Below, piece by piece: positions 1-12,066 of a stretch of DNA of 64,000 bases. The stretch is from Ryuthela nishihirai (Eukaryota; Arthropoda; Arachnida; Araneae; Heptathelidae), in the NCBI GenBank assembly GCA_038380435.1, contig JAWZYU010000017.1, positions 23,807,283 through 23,871,282 of the forward strand, given 5' to 3'. Below the pieces are notes generated by a model. The model worked only from the letters and a program-made list of their open reading frames with translations. It searched no databases and was not told where the DNA came from. Within the stretch, counting starts at the first letter, position 1, and the number at the start of each line of letters is the position of its first letter. Both the position numbers and the translations under genes were made by a program.

Positions 1-640
1 TGTACAGTGGATAAAGGTTGCCTTCTCCAAAATCGAAGTTTCTACTCCACAGAAGTGACAGGCGGTGGCATATACGGCGTTAGACACATGAGAACCAACA
101 CCCGGACACACTTGTTGGTCAAGTACAGGCAGGTGGTGGCAGTGTGCACGTCTGAGGATGGTTTCTTGGTGTGACCTGGAATCTCTGGTACCACTGGATG
201 GGTCCCTGAACGCCAATGGCTACCTGTCCATCCTCGCTGACCACATGCATCTCTTCATGTTGGACGTTTACCCTGGTGGTAATGATGTCTACCAACAGGA
301 CAATGCACCCTGCCATGTCGCTAAGGTAGTGCGTGACTAGTTCCAGGAACATGACAGCAATGTCTCCGTTCTCCCTTGGCTGACGAAATCGACCGACCTC
401 AATCCCATAGAGCATTTGTGGGACCATTTGGATCGACAGGTTTGGTGTGCGGACCCATAACCACGCCATCTCTGGAACTCTATATGCTCTTCAGTAGTCC
501 GAATGGGTATGTGTGCCTCTGGCAACCTTCCAGGGCTTCATTGCGTCTATGCCACTCCGTCTCGCCGCTGTCATCTGGGCCAAGGGTGGTTATTCCCATT
601 ATTAGGTAGATGGTCATATTATTCTGATACGACTGTGTAT
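1..640 (+). pseudogene. Tc1-like DNA transposon relic (DDE transposase, 3' half)
   Basis: The readable coding part runs about 158-463 in one frame. It contains the second catalytic Asp in QQDNAPCH and the third acidic residue in STDLNPIEHLW, both hallmarks of Tc1-family cut-and-paste transposases. A single in-frame TAG at 338-340 interrupts it where the family usually has a Trp (VRD*FQEH). The D-to-E spacing is about two residues longer than the usual 34. The N-terminal DNA-binding part and the left terminal repeat are not in the window or are unrecognisable, and after the stop near 463 no right terminal repeat is obvious. It is a dead copy; the element boundaries are guesses. Confidence 0.75.
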
Positions 641-1523
641 ATCATGAATTTCCATCATGTTAATTTTAGCATGGTTCCTCATGCATATGATTTTGTTGGA
701 GAAAGTGAAAGTATTAGATTGCCACATCGTAGTGCAATTTAATGTATTTGTCTTCATTTCACTATAAACCCTGCTCTAGAGAAATTTGATTCATTTTTTT
801 TTGTCATATGTTGGGCGAAAATATTCCGTTTTGAATGAAACAGATAGGAAAGTTATTTTAATGCTTGATGAACTTCATCTGAAACACTTTTTAAATTTCA
901 AATGTGGCAACCTTGTTGATCTGTCATTTGACACACAAAACATAGCAACCACTATCCATATATTTATGATTATAAGTTTGCTGTAGTTTATATTAAAGAT
1001 GAATTCGGGGTTAATTAATAGTTCGAGCACGCGATCTACCCTATTTTCCCAAGCCCCATTTGGGAAATAATTTTTCTAGCGCATCATAAAATATATATGT
1101 ATAAATGGATGTCGCCAATGATTTATTTTATTCTTAGATTGCTAAATATAAATATTTTATGAAAAATTAAAGTATTAATGCTGTTTGGAATGAAAAATGT
1201 TTCAAATACTAATAGAAACTGAAAATCCGTGGGTAGCATCATTATAAATTAAAAGAGCCAGTCATTTATTAAAGGTAGAGTATATGTTAAAAATAATCAA
1301 ATGTTGCATAGTGCTTATTTCTAATTACTAGGCCGATTAAACGGTTGAAATTCTAATTAAAAATATTGGTTTTCACAATTACAAGAAATATTTGAAATTT
1401 AAATTAGTCTGAACCCTATTTCGATCCCCAGCCCATTTCTAATAGATAAAAAATACTGTTGCAATATATCGCAAGTTCTCACGACCAACTGAACTCGAAA
1501 CATTCAAAATCAACAAAAAAATA
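641..1523. other. AT-rich stretch, no gene seen
   Basis: Only short open frames with AT-rich composition occur here. No splice-bounded coding exon, repeat match or RNA motif was recognised. Confidence 0.5.
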
Positions 1524-1531
1524 GTTTAAAG

Positions 1532-1680
1532 CAGTGGTTCTCAACCGTTTATGCTTCACGTAACCCCGGGAAATGTGTATATAACTGGCGTACCCCTTGT
1601 ATAGATAGATAAAATTATAGTTATAGTATAGCAATGGGAATAAAATAAAACATGGCGTACCCCACGTTGAGAACCCCCTG
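1532..1680. mobile_element. hAT-type MITE, 149 bp, with perfect 8-bp target duplication
   Basis: The left end CAGTGGTTCTCAACC and the right end GTTGAGAACCCCCTG are imperfect inverted repeats. They are flanked on both sides by GTTTAAAG (1524-1531 and 1681-1688). An 8-bp duplication and CAG...CTG termini are typical of hAT elements. The interior is non-coding and contains GGCGTACCCC next to the right end. A longer relative in opposite orientation lies at 16982-17191. Confidence 0.85.
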
Positions 1681-1688
1681 GTTTAAAG

Positions 1689-4600
1689 GGATAAGTGAGA
1701 AGTTTCCGATTACCCTTGTTTTATATCTGCAATGAAAATGCTCTTTGTTTTGTTAATATTTGAATATTCTTTACCAGAGAACAACTTGCTTTTACCCATA
1801 TACCTTTCTTCCCATAATTCAGTTATGTTAAACTAACACTATAAACATTTATGTACAGTTACATTAAAATGAAAATAATTTTCACATTTACTTTCAGATT
1901 TCTTACGTTTATGCCTGAATTTAGCAATGTTTTTTTTTGCAAACATATTTAGGACCGAGGGCAAATACACAAAGCATTCTTATAATGCTACCTTGCATGC
2001 TAAAACGAGACAATGGGTTCTCAATGATTTTGTAAATATATTGTATTGATATTCTGCCCTATATACTTGTTAAAAAATAAACAATTTTATCTATATAATA
2101 TTTATACGTTTGAATGAACAATATGCAAATTACAAATATACGGTCTTAATTTAAATTTTAGATTTAAAGTTTTTCTACTTTTAAGAGTATTTAAATTTCA
2201 AATTTGTTACAACAGAAATGCAGTTTAAATTATTTATCATCGTTCCTTATTATTTTTGAACAATAATACAAGAAAATTTCTTTAAATTGTTGAACTGAAT
2301 CATAAACGCAGACTATTTTTTATTCATTATAGCACGCCTTCCCATTAAACAGTTAAAGAAATGCAACGAATCATAATTGCTTGTATTTTCCCAGCCGTTT
2401 CCATGACAACTTCAGCAGCAAGCGTTGTCAAACAGGAATCCATTCTCTCGAAACAAGAAAAATAAACCAACAGATTTGCAAACGTTCTTCTCCTTGTCAT
2501 CAATAATAGCCAAACGAAGCATTACAAAGGAAAACATGTTGACAAAGCCATTTTGGCCTTTAGTTAAATCTATATCGGAATTTTTCCGCCAACGAAAAAT
2601 ATTTTTCCCGTCCAAAAAATAAACGTATGCATATTTTTGTAAGTTAAAAAATAAATAGAAGCATTTTTGAATATAAGTAGTATAAAAAAAGAATACGAAA
2701 CAAAAATTTGTAATCCGAAAAAAATTCATAGGTATTTATTTTTTATTTGTATCAAACTTTTACCGACCAAAATAGAGACAAATCATCTCCCTCCTTAAAA
2801 CAGTGTTAATTCACCAATTAACCATCAAAACATGCAAAGAAACGATATTACTTTTATAATAAAAAGCTGCTTAATAAAACCACACCTTTCCCAATACAAA
2901 GAATCCTGATTATCCAAATGCTTTTAGGCTGACTTCAAAGACAGAAAAACTGCTTACCTGACAATTGACATCGATCACTATCTCATTACCCTAGTAATTT
3001 AGCATTCTTAGGATTGAAATCATTCTTAGGAAGTTTCTGGGTGATGTGATGTGATAAAATGTGATGGGAAGGTTAGAAACCCTTCAACAATGGGCTTCCT
3101 GCTATCCCAAACAAAGAATCGGACGTGTAAATCACAATGTAGAAAATAAAAATAATAGTTTTTCTGAATTTTTTAAAAGTTCCTACTTATGCAGAGTAGA
3201 CTTTCTGTAATCCAATACTCTTGGATCTTAATTTCTTTTCTTTTCTGCGCCAAAAGAGATTTCAAAAACAAAATTAACACTTCAAACAAGGTATAAAAAA
3301 TAACAATCACAGTTCTTTCTTCAGTTCCACCACAAAAATAACCGTGAGGTTATCACTTGAGATACTGGCCACTAGAGAAAGTTTGTAAGAAGTTTCTGGG
3401 TCCGCAGATGCTATTATAAGTACTAACTCTAAAAAATTGTTAAAACTAATTGTTGTGAGCTTCCAGAAATCCCATTTGGAAGACTAAATTTTTCACTGAT
3501 GATTAGAAAGTTGTTAATTGAATTATTCTTTTCAGAATTCTGATTTTTATCATTCTGCTTTAACAATAAAATTTAATTTCCAATTTGGTTTCATTTTTCA
3601 GAAAAATAAGATCAATTGAAATTATGCAAAAAATTGATTTTTAATGAATAGTTTTCATATTAAGTGAAGTGTTTAAATATTGAATCCTTTTAAAATGAAT
3701 TAGGATATCTCGAACATCATTCAATAAGAGAGCTGACAATATACAATGCTAACATAACGACAGGTGTCATCATGAGGGTACAACTAAAATATCAATTTTA
3801 GGGACACCTCCCTTGATTTTTGGTATTGTCCCACCCTAAATATCAAGTTCTTTATCAGCTCATCATAATAAAATGATAAATTTTGCTTTAGGGTTTTGTA
3901 TCACTGATGAAATTTTGTAGGGTTCCGAACGAGAAATCCAAAAGCCAGTTAAAAAATGCATTCTGAATTGTTGTATACAAACATTTCACAACAGTTCTTT
4001 AGGACTTCTGGAACAAACTCATATTACCCAATAATTCAAATTCACATCCAGTTTTCAAATTAATTCAGAAGTTTTCTTGTTCACAAAAATTGTTTTTCCT
4101 AAAAATTCACTGTCTGCTACCATTAATTAACGTTATGATTAATACTTTTTTATTTCAAAAATATTGCTTCAAACTTGCAGCAAAGAATGCAATTAAAATA
4201 TTTACCTATAACGTCTATAGAATGCCAGTAAAGGTTTTATAATGTTGCTAATGCCAGGTTTATAAGGAATATCTTTAAATAAACACACTGGACCAAAAAT
4301 TGGTCACTCCCACCATACACTGTAAAGTTGACGGTAGATGTCGCGTCTGTAGTAATGCACCACTATATGGAAATATGTGACCTTCCATGTGCTCTGTAAT
4401 TCTGATAGCAACTATATTGGTTAACTTAATCTCTAACCCAGGGGCAATAAATGAAGACAGGGCCACAATCTGACCGACTTCCTGAACTTTCTCAGTGTTC
4501 AGGACCCCTCCCCCTCCCTCCTCTTTCGAAGGACATTGCTCTTGTGCCAGAGCACTCAATCGTTTGGTAATTTTTGCCTCGACTCCTTGTCGATTTATTC

Positions 4601-6517
4601 CATTAATTTCATCTTGTTTTTCCCCATTTTTTAATCCCCCCCCCCCCCCCTTTTCCCCTCTAGATCCGGCCCTGCTTTGGGAGAATCTTGGGTATTAGGC
4701 GGTTCATGCTAATAATAATGAAGTTTTAATGAAGGATTATCAGTCACCTTTTCGTAACATATGTAGGGAGGGAATGCTTTCCGTAGTGTAGGGAGATGTT
4801 TACATAGAAATCAACTGATTAACGAATAGTGTGTCCTAAAGGCTTCAGAGAGTAAGGAAAGAGAGTTGGGTGAATAAACCATGACCTTATTATTGTTATC
4901 CTGAAGTGTTCAAATACAGCAGCTGCTGGTCAGGATAAGACGTATTTGGAGAATTAAATGCACAGTGTATTTGAATCTCCGTTAACTCTGACTACTTGAG
5001 GATTATGCAGGTATTCATGTATCAATCTTTGGAACAAATTGAGACAATGAGACCAGTCTTGATTTCCCATAAGGCACTTGCCTAGGGGCCCCCAGCACTG
5101 AAGTGTTACAATTTGCTTATTTAACTAGCAACAAAATTACATCCTTTGGAATTTTCAAGCTTAAAATACTATTGCAACTGCCCGTGGTTCAGGAGACGCT
5201 CAAAGATCTCACTCTCCTTCCAATCGAAAATAAATTTTTAATAAATTTGGATTCTGAAGATATGCATTCTTTTTCCAACGTATTGAGACATTTTCATATT
5301 AGGCAAATGGAAAAAACCACATTCAAAGCTCGGTAAAAATAAGCCTTTTATTGATGAATGCCACAGGAGAAAAATTATAAATCTCCAACCATTTTATCCA
5401 AATCTCGATTTTAAACAATATTAATTTGGTATTTAAAGAGTTATTAAGGCTGAAATATATGAGATCAGATGTTGCTATTACACTTGTCTTAAACACTATT
5501 TTAAAACTGATAGAAGCTAAATAACATTATAGACACTTCGAACATTGCATTCATTTTAGTAAACGATTTCCATATAATTTTTGAGGTAAATATTTACGAC
5601 TAGCAACACTGCTGTTAAATGTTTTACCTTCCAAAACTCTTAAATAGCAAACAAATATTGTTCAAAAACTAGATGTGAGGAATTTTTTTCAATATTTTTA
5701 TTTCCTGTAAGAACTTGCTACAGAAAGTTTCTTTCATTGTTAGGAAGTTTCGAATGTGGCTTTTCCATTCACACAACATAGAAGTTTCCCAATATACTGA
5801 TAATCTAAAGCAGTTTAAACGGGACGACTACGTAGTAAAATGAACCCCGCGTTAGCAGCGCTAACTGCCACAGTAGCAGCCGTTATACTTAGAAATATTT
5901 TTCTCTGATTGAGCCCTGAATTTAAAAATATTCTTAATATACTATATTTAATGCATTTGTGTGCATTTACGTAACTTATTGCTCCTCATCCTTCAGAAAT
6001 CTATTCATCCTTCCATTTTTAATAACAGAAGTCGTCTCACAATCAAGAACTCTATATTTCTTCGAACAATAGTTTGTCACACTGCTAATATTTTGTATGG
6101 CTTTGCGCGATGACTTTGCACGTAACTATAGAAAAACACGTCACAAGAAATCACATGATCTTTAATTCGCTACCGCTTAAGAGTCATGTCGCTGCTGTAA
6201 GTTGCTTGATTCTTGTCATTGGACACGTTTCGCTTACTCTTTACTCAGCTTTGCTCTGCGTTTACAAACGACTCAACAGAAATGGCTATTATTGAAGGCA
6301 AACCGCGTGTGTCTCCCGTAGTGTTTCCAACTTAAATTTTTAGTATGCCGCGAATATTCTCGGCGAAAAATAGTGCGCCGTAAACAAAAAATGTTTGATA
6401 ATCACGATTTAGAGTAATTTGCTCATTCCTACAGCAGAAAAAAAAAGTGGAAGAAATACGTTTTAAATTTCAAAATGAATAATTTGATTCTTAATTTATA
6501 GTGCTCTTGCTACTGTT
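1689..6517. other. Long AT-rich stretch without a supported gene
   Basis: No exon with coherent splice sites or a known protein motif was seen. Notable details are a run of 15 C at 4636-4650 followed by the phrase AGATCCGGCCCTG, which recurs near 7109 and resembles the end of dispersed repeats elsewhere in the window. There are also CpG-richer patches near 5820-5890 and 6090-6350. The open frame at 6110-6295 has no recognisable feature. Confidence 0.45.
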
Positions 6518-6682
6518 CATAAGAACCTGGGTTCGATCTTGTGTAAGGCAATACGCTTGTGTTGTCTTTCTGCTGAAGTCTAGCCTTCCTCATAGACACT
6601 ATACTGTGGCGAATAAACTGGCAGGCTCCTGTCAGACATCTGTGGCAAGCAGCTACTTAAGGGACTATTTATTTATTCATTT
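6518..6682 (+). repeat. SINE family B, diverged copy
   Basis: It begins near the B-box region (ACCTGGGTTCGATC) and runs through the family body with GGCAGGCTCCTGTCAGAC, a diverged GCAAGCAGCTACTTAAG, and an ATTTATTTATT tail. The A-box end is missing or unrecognisable. A second copy follows directly at 6685. Confidence 0.75.
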
Positions 6683-6684
6683 AA

Positions 6685-6891
6685 GCCGTCCCGTGACCAA
6701 GTGGTTAGCATGCTTGGTTACTGATCAAAGGGACATGGGCTCGAGCTCGGGTAAGGCATAGATGTTGGTGGTGTTCTTCTGCTGAGGTCCCACTAACCTC
6801 ACAGACCCTCTGCTATGGCGTATAAGCTGCCAGGCTCATGTCAGACTTCTGTGGCAAGCAGCTGCTTGAGTGGGCTATATATTTATTTATT
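6685..6891 (+). repeat. SINE family B, tRNA-derived, near full length
   Basis: The head GACCAAGTGGTTAGCATGC fits a tRNA A box of the Leu/Ser type, and GGGCTCGAGCTCGGG fits the B box. The body ends in GCAAGCAGCTGCTTGAG and an ATTTATTTATT tail. It lies head-to-tail with the diverged copy just upstream. Confidence 0.85.
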
Positions 6892-7905
6892 GAATGTTGC
6901 AAATTATATTCTATGCATAATATTAATTTATTACGTTAATATTTACAGTTTTCGACAATAAACTTCATTAATTATAATTAAAATTTACGAATTTATTTGG
7001 ATGGCATTATTTTTCTGTTTTTCGTTTATAAAAGTAAATGTTTTAAAAAAAAATCTACCGTACATAACTGATCACTAATGCTTTGTATGTCTAGGGGAGC
7101 CTGAAGTGCAAATCCGGCCCTGAATGAGACTGTGGAATTAAATATCGACAGTTCTCATAGATAAAAGATTCCTAAACTTTTTGTCATCATATTTTGCTTT
7201 TCATTTTTGAGAAACCATCACGTTTATAAATATTCTCGAATGATATTCCCACCTGATATTTATAATCAGCCTACCCCTCACCTTTTAAAAATTATTTCCA
7301 TAAATAATTAAAAATAAATACAAAAAAAAAAAATCTCAACCTCTTGTCCCCAGTTTGGGAAACCGTGTCATAGAACCAGAACCGCATCAGGGGGTGGGGG
7401 ATGGGACATGATTTTCCCCCTTGAGAATGCTAGTAAGGCATTCTAGTGATTCAAAAAAATTGTTAAACTTATGTATAATTCATGCATATTTCAAAAACAA
7501 AAAACGTTTTTAACGTTTTTGTTTATTTAGAGGGAATTTTTTTTTATACCGGAATGCCTTTCCGGTTCAATCCCGCACCCCTCTTTTCCTCGGATCACTT
7601 CTCTCCCACCCCACCAATTTTTTTTTCTAGATCTCGAACTAATGAGAACTGTCCATGAGTCATCCATGCTATACGAATTCCAAAATTTAAGAGCGAACTA
7701 GCTCTTTATCGGTTAAACAGACAGTCTGATAATCAACTATCGGTTAATCGAGGTTTTATTGCATGTCGAAAATTTTAGTACCCACAAAGAAATCTTTCTG
7801 AGTAAACAACTATTTCAGTTTCATATATTACTTTTTACCTTTCAAATCTCAAAATCCTTCTTCGAAACAGTAAAAAAGAATATCGTTATTATTATTGTAA
7901 ACCCA
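6892..7905. other. AT-rich stretch, no gene seen
   Basis: Contains homopolymer tracts and a second CAAATCCGGCCCTG phrase at 7105-7118. No coding signal was recognised. Confidence 0.45.
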
Positions 7906-8000
7906 AATATGAGTCTTCCTGGTTTTGGTAATAGAATTATCCTATCCATAGTATGTGCGCGGTCGCAGACAGAATCGCTCTTCTTGGCTGTTGGTTCTCA
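7906..8000 (+). repeat. Dispersed repeat D1 (matches 16702-16790)
   Basis: The phrase CTTCCTGGTTTTGGTAATAG and then CAGAATCGCTCTTCTTGGCTG occur in the same order at 7916-8000 and at about 16708-16780. The second copy is inside what looks like the 3' untranslated part of a jockey-like LINE, so this may be an isolated LINE 3' fragment. The following 8000-8110 is CpG-richer than its surroundings. Confidence 0.6.
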
Positions 8001-8599
8001 CTGGTGCTGAAATCCAAAATGGCTAGTTCCTCTAACTGAACGAAATGGCGCTACTGTCGCCAACAGAGATCTCTCTAATATGTTCGTGCTGACATGCTTG
8101 TCAACAGTCCCGGGCGCACACGCACGTGAGTCTCGCTATTTTTCATTTTCAAACCTTTTATAGCTAGAAGTTGTTCGGCTTTTGGGGGGCAATCACACGT
8201 TCTATCTTGCTCAGTTACTAATTAAGAAATACAATGGAAAATTAAATCCTTTATGGGTATTAATTGTCATTGTGCGACAGCTTTGGTGCAGTTTATTAAA
8301 ACCTTGTAATAGTTTATTAATAGCTAAAGAGTAGTCGCAAAACTTAAGCCATGCTAATCCCTTTGGAAGAAAGGTGGAAATATCCTTACTTGTGTACTGA
8401 GACGGAGCCAACCCTCAGGAAATGTCATCTGAAATTTGTAAGTATTTTGTACTTCATTTAAAACAAAGCTTGAATTTGACTTGTTTTGACGTGAAATAAA
8501 AAGCAAAATTGTCTTATTTTGATATAAAATAAAAAAGTAAAATTTCCTTAATTTTCTCGAATCACTATTTTATTTTTTCTGCAGTCATGAAAAGTCGAG

Positions 8600-9034
8600 G
8601 TAAAATGGTGTAACTTTGAATGGTTAGATAGTAAGCGTGTTTCAGACAAAATGTGTGGTAATTATTTAGCATAGCTACTTCTGCAACCATTTTTTTTTTT
8701 ATAAAAGTAGTCTGTGAAAGTACTCTTTTAATCTCAAAACCGGAGGTTTTCCGAAAACGTACGGTAACCATGGAGTTTGATTTCATACTTGACCGATTCA
8801 CTCCCTCTGTGACCCTATATTTTTTGGTGGCTTTTATAATGCGGCCGACGAATTAATATGAAACGAGAATTCATGACTATACAATTAAATATTAATAAAG
8901 TTTTAATCTTATTAATGGTGCATATTCGTAAAATTAGCAATAAAATGGTGACCGTTGCTAACTTTCTAAGCAAGAAAGCAGAAAAATGAATTTTTAATAA
9001 TCAAACATAAAATTATAAATTCTTCATTCATATA
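8600..9034. repeat. Dispersed repeat D2 (matches about 17270-17650)
   Basis: Shared phrases in the same order include GAAACGAGAATTCATGACTA (8860 and 17430), ATTAAATATT, GGTGCATATTC and GTTGCTAAC or GTTACTAAC, with an earlier GATTCACTCCCTCTGTGAC or similar. The two copies are diverged. It is non-coding and its class is unknown. Confidence 0.6.
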
Positions 9035-9344
9035 CCTTATTTTAACGTGTATAAGGAACCCCTTTTGCCAAAAATTGGGTCCCAAAAATAGGGGGTTTCT
9101 TATACATGGATAGTATTATAGATATTAACAAATTACTCAATTCCTCGAAACTCTAATCTTCATAACTTGATGAGAGACTCTGATGATGATAATGAACTAG
9201 TTGATGTAGCTGATTGTGATGTATCAGATGAGAGTGATGAGGAATTTTATGGTTTCTATGATGAATAAAGTTTTTTTTTATATCTTAAAATAAAAATATC
9301 TTTGATGGAAAATCGGGAGGTTCCTTATACAAGTTAAAATACAG
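9035..9344 (+). mobile_element. pogo/Tigger-like deletion derivative, 310 bp
   Basis: The terminal inverted repeats (9035-9062 and about 9315-9344) share TTTTAAC then TGTATAAGGAACC, and the element is flanked by TA at 9033-9034 and 9345-9346. The interior keeps a short acidic reading frame (separate entry). A TA duplication and an acidic C-terminal tail fit the pogo/Tigger branch of Tc1/mariner. The bulk of the transposase has been deleted. Confidence 0.7.
9170..9268 (+). pseudogene. C-terminal acidic tail of a pogo-like transposase
   Basis: A 32-residue frame rich in Asp/Glu starts MRDSDDDNELVDVADCD and ends EEFYGFYDE before TAA. Such Asp/Glu tails ending in FYGF-like motifs occur at the C terminus of pogo/Tigger-type transposases. 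It sits between terminal inverted repeats, so it is a remnant and not a host gene. The start shown is only the first in-frame ATG. Confidence 0.6.
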
Positions 9345-10294
9345 TAAATCCACATGTTCCATTATAAAAAAACCAAAAAATATAAGCTTACAGAGAGAAT
9401 CAATAAATTGTAAAATACGTTATATCACTTATTTCAATCCTCCCCGAATAAAGTAGTCCCAAAAATTTTCATTTAATATTATCATGAAAGATAAAAATAA
9501 CACAAACCAACCAAAAAAATGCAAATTAAAAAAAAAGCACTGCAGATATGCACTCCGGAATCCACAGACTAATATAAAAATTAGAATTCGTTCCTGATTG
9601 TATTCATACGCTTCAATGTGATTTCAGTATATCCGTGTGCCTTGACCAACTCGCACCTCCATAGACAACATTAGGTAGCAGTAGTATTCCGCGTAAAGAG
9701 TTCGTTAAAAAAGCTTCTTAGTTCCATAATTAATCGTAATTCCTAAAATTGTTTTTCTGTTTCTTCTTTTACATATTAAAAACACAGATACTGAACGCTT
9801 TTCCGATTTCCCAACACCCTTTAATGAAGAAGTATCTATACTAAATAATTACCAAATATTTATGGCATTATTAAAGTTTTCTAAACGGACTATTTCGGAA
9901 GTGTACAGTTATTGCGTTAACGTAATCTTATGGGATTAGGCAGATTGGTACAATTATAGGAAAATAAGTATCAAGAGTAGCAAAGAATCTACCTCCTGTA
10001 TTATAAAACTATATAGAACCTCACAATAGATTAGTAAAATTTACATTCAAACTTAAGTTCTGTTGATTACGCTTTATAATGCGAGACGGATTCTTTCTAG
10101 AGGTGTATATTGGTGTAAGAAAGTAACAGATTACCTAAATCGCAGATTGCTAGATTCAAGAGCTAAAAGGAAGAAATTTTGATAGAAGCAATTCAGTAGA
10201 ATTACCATTTGTCTTATTTTGGCTAAAAATATAGGTGGGAAGCATCCACAGTTACTATCATTTATTTTAAAGTAAATCGGGTACTTTTCGTTTG
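9345..10294. other. AT-rich stretch, no gene seen
   Basis: No coding exon, RNA gene or repeat match was recognised. Confidence 0.45.
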
Positions 10295-10667
10295 TAATTG
10301 TGCGCCAATCTTCGTATCCAGTGAATCTGTCGTCCGCATTATGAAAAACGCCCCGATTGAGCGGAGACCAAGTCAGAACGAATCAGTAAAGTGTTTTTTA
10401 TTCGTTAACCGAAAAGTACCAAAGAGAGTAAAGGTCAAAAAACAGATTCCAAAAAGTCATCAAAAATTAATATCACTGGCATCTGTTAACTTCACTGAAA
10501 TGGTTTTGACAAGTAGTAAAGTGAAATACTAGTATTCTAACTCGAATTGGACAACCTCGAATAAAAAACACTTTTCTGATTCGTTCTCACTTGGCCTCCG
10601 CTGAATCGGGACGTTTTTTATAATGCTGTCGACAGATTCATTGGATACGAAGATTGGCGCACAATTG
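10295..10667. mobile_element. Fold-back element with about 110-bp inverted arms
   Basis: Arm 10295-10405 is an imperfect reverse complement of 10557-10667. Paired landmarks are GCGCCAATCTTCGTATCC with GGATACGAAGATTGGCGC, and GTGTTTTTTATTCG with CGAATAAAAAACAC. The roughly 150-bp spacer is non-coding. The overlapping open frames on both strands follow from the symmetry and are not genes. Confidence 0.8.
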
Positions 10668-10670
10668 CTA

Positions 10671-10727
10671 CAGGGTGTCACAAAAATATAGGTACAAACT
10701 TTTAGGGGAAGTAGATTACATCTAAAG
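10671..10727. mobile_element. Left part of an older element split by the hAT insertion
   Basis: After TA at 10669-10670, the sequence CAGGGTGTCACAAAAATA looks like the terminus of a Tc1/mariner-type element. The text breaks at ATCTAAAG (10720-10727) and resumes after the hAT element with ATCTAAAGGAATGAGAATTG at 14137. Class assignment is inferred from the terminus only. Confidence 0.5.
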
Positions 10728-11149
10728 CATAGATTCCCAACGGGGGCGATACCGCCCCCCAGTGGGCGCTGAAGCCTTCCATGGGGGCGGTAGCGGATCC
10801 AGAGGCAAATGGGGGGCGTTGAGGCAGTCAAGAGGGGCGGTCAAATAAATAAATAAATTTAATGGAATTTTTTGTGACAACCTTTTTATCTCTTCTATTC
10901 TGTGGTGTCTTCATGGTGATTCTGGTCATCCACTACCTCATCCGTCATGTACAGCTTTTCAACTGCAGCTTGGACAATAAGTTCCCTGCTACCGCCTACT
11001 AGCGTACTGGTACGTCTGAAGTCGACTGAGATGCTCTCAAAAGTTCTCTTCAAGATCACAGATTGGTATCAGCTTCAATATGTTTTCCCACTCCAAGTCG
11101 CTTTGAGTATGCTTTATGGTACGTAGTTACAATACCATCCCACGTCAGA

Positions 11150-11740
11150 ACATCATCATCATCCTCAAGCAGCCATGGGCTACGGAGGTCCAACCAGACC
11201 GTGCAATTTAGTTCTCCAAGCAAGTCTATCCTGAGCTACATCTACTGCATCTGGCCACTGCAAACCAATTCTAACAAGGTCCTGTTTGACATTGTCTGCC
11301 CACCGCATCCTAGGTCTCCCCTTCTTTCTGAGGCCTTTAGGCACACTGTTCATAACCCTATTCGCCAATCTATAATTATTCATACAATATGCTGCTTAAA
11401 GGAGGTTGCAAACTCCTTTGCCTAACCTCATCATTAGTTACAAAGTTGAACCATCTAATGCCCAAGATACTACGTAAACATCTGGAATCAAAAGCATCTA
11501 GTTTTCTGTTATCTTGTTTACAAAGTGTCCAAGTTTCACTACCATAACTAACCCTAGAAAGAACCAAACTATTATACAGTCTAATTTTAGCCTATTATAC
11601 AGCCTATTTCTCCACACTCTCCATAGATTCTTAAAAGTCCCGGCAGCAATCCCTATTCGTCTGTTAATCTCATGCCGCACATCACCATTATCTGTTACAT
11701 AGCTCCCAAGATAATTTAGCATTAGGTATACCTATACCTA
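11150..11740 (-). mobile_element. Non-LTR retrotransposon 3' fragment nested in the hAT element
   Basis: On the minus strand, fragments read NRRIGIAAGTFKNLW, SYGSETWTLCKQDNRKL, LGIRWFNFVTNDEV and GLRKKGRPRMRWADNVKQDL. These are the C-terminal end of a LINE reverse-transcriptase polyprotein, and frameshifts separate the parts. The 3' side ends in a TGATGATG-type microsatellite (about 11150-11165). The same family occurs at 30143, 42275, 51931 and 54250. It is 5'-truncated and dead. Confidence 0.85.
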
Positions 11741-12066
11741 AATTGTTTTAGTTTAGAATAGATTGACGGTGACAAGTCCTTGCAAGTTGGTAGGCAAACA
11801 CGCGGTTCATGCAATTTAACATGTTTCGACAAGAATATGGGAGCTTGAAATGACTTGTTTACGGAGCAAGTGCGCCGGCATCGCAAACATACAAGTTAAT
11901 GCGTGCACAAAATCAAATCTATAAAAGCGATAGATCTAGGAATGTTTTATTATTTTTATGTGCTTCGCCGTGATAAATAGTCGTGAGTGATAAGTGTTAG
12001 AAGTCATTATAAACATTATTTTTATAACTATCTATAAATCTGTTGAGAAGTTAATTTGTATTTGAA

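Noticed and set aside
2412..2729. 105-codon minus-strand frame with hydrophobic segments
   Set aside because: Composition is that of AT-rich DNA (Phe, Tyr, Lys, Asn); there is an overlapping frame on the other strand and no homology signal.
6110..6295. Possible promoter or first exon in a CpG-richer patch
   Set aside because: No core promoter motif, start context or downstream exon could be linked to it.
10341..10831. 63- and 100-codon frames on opposite strands
   Set aside because: They are mirror images produced by the inverted arms at 10295-10667 plus the hAT left end.
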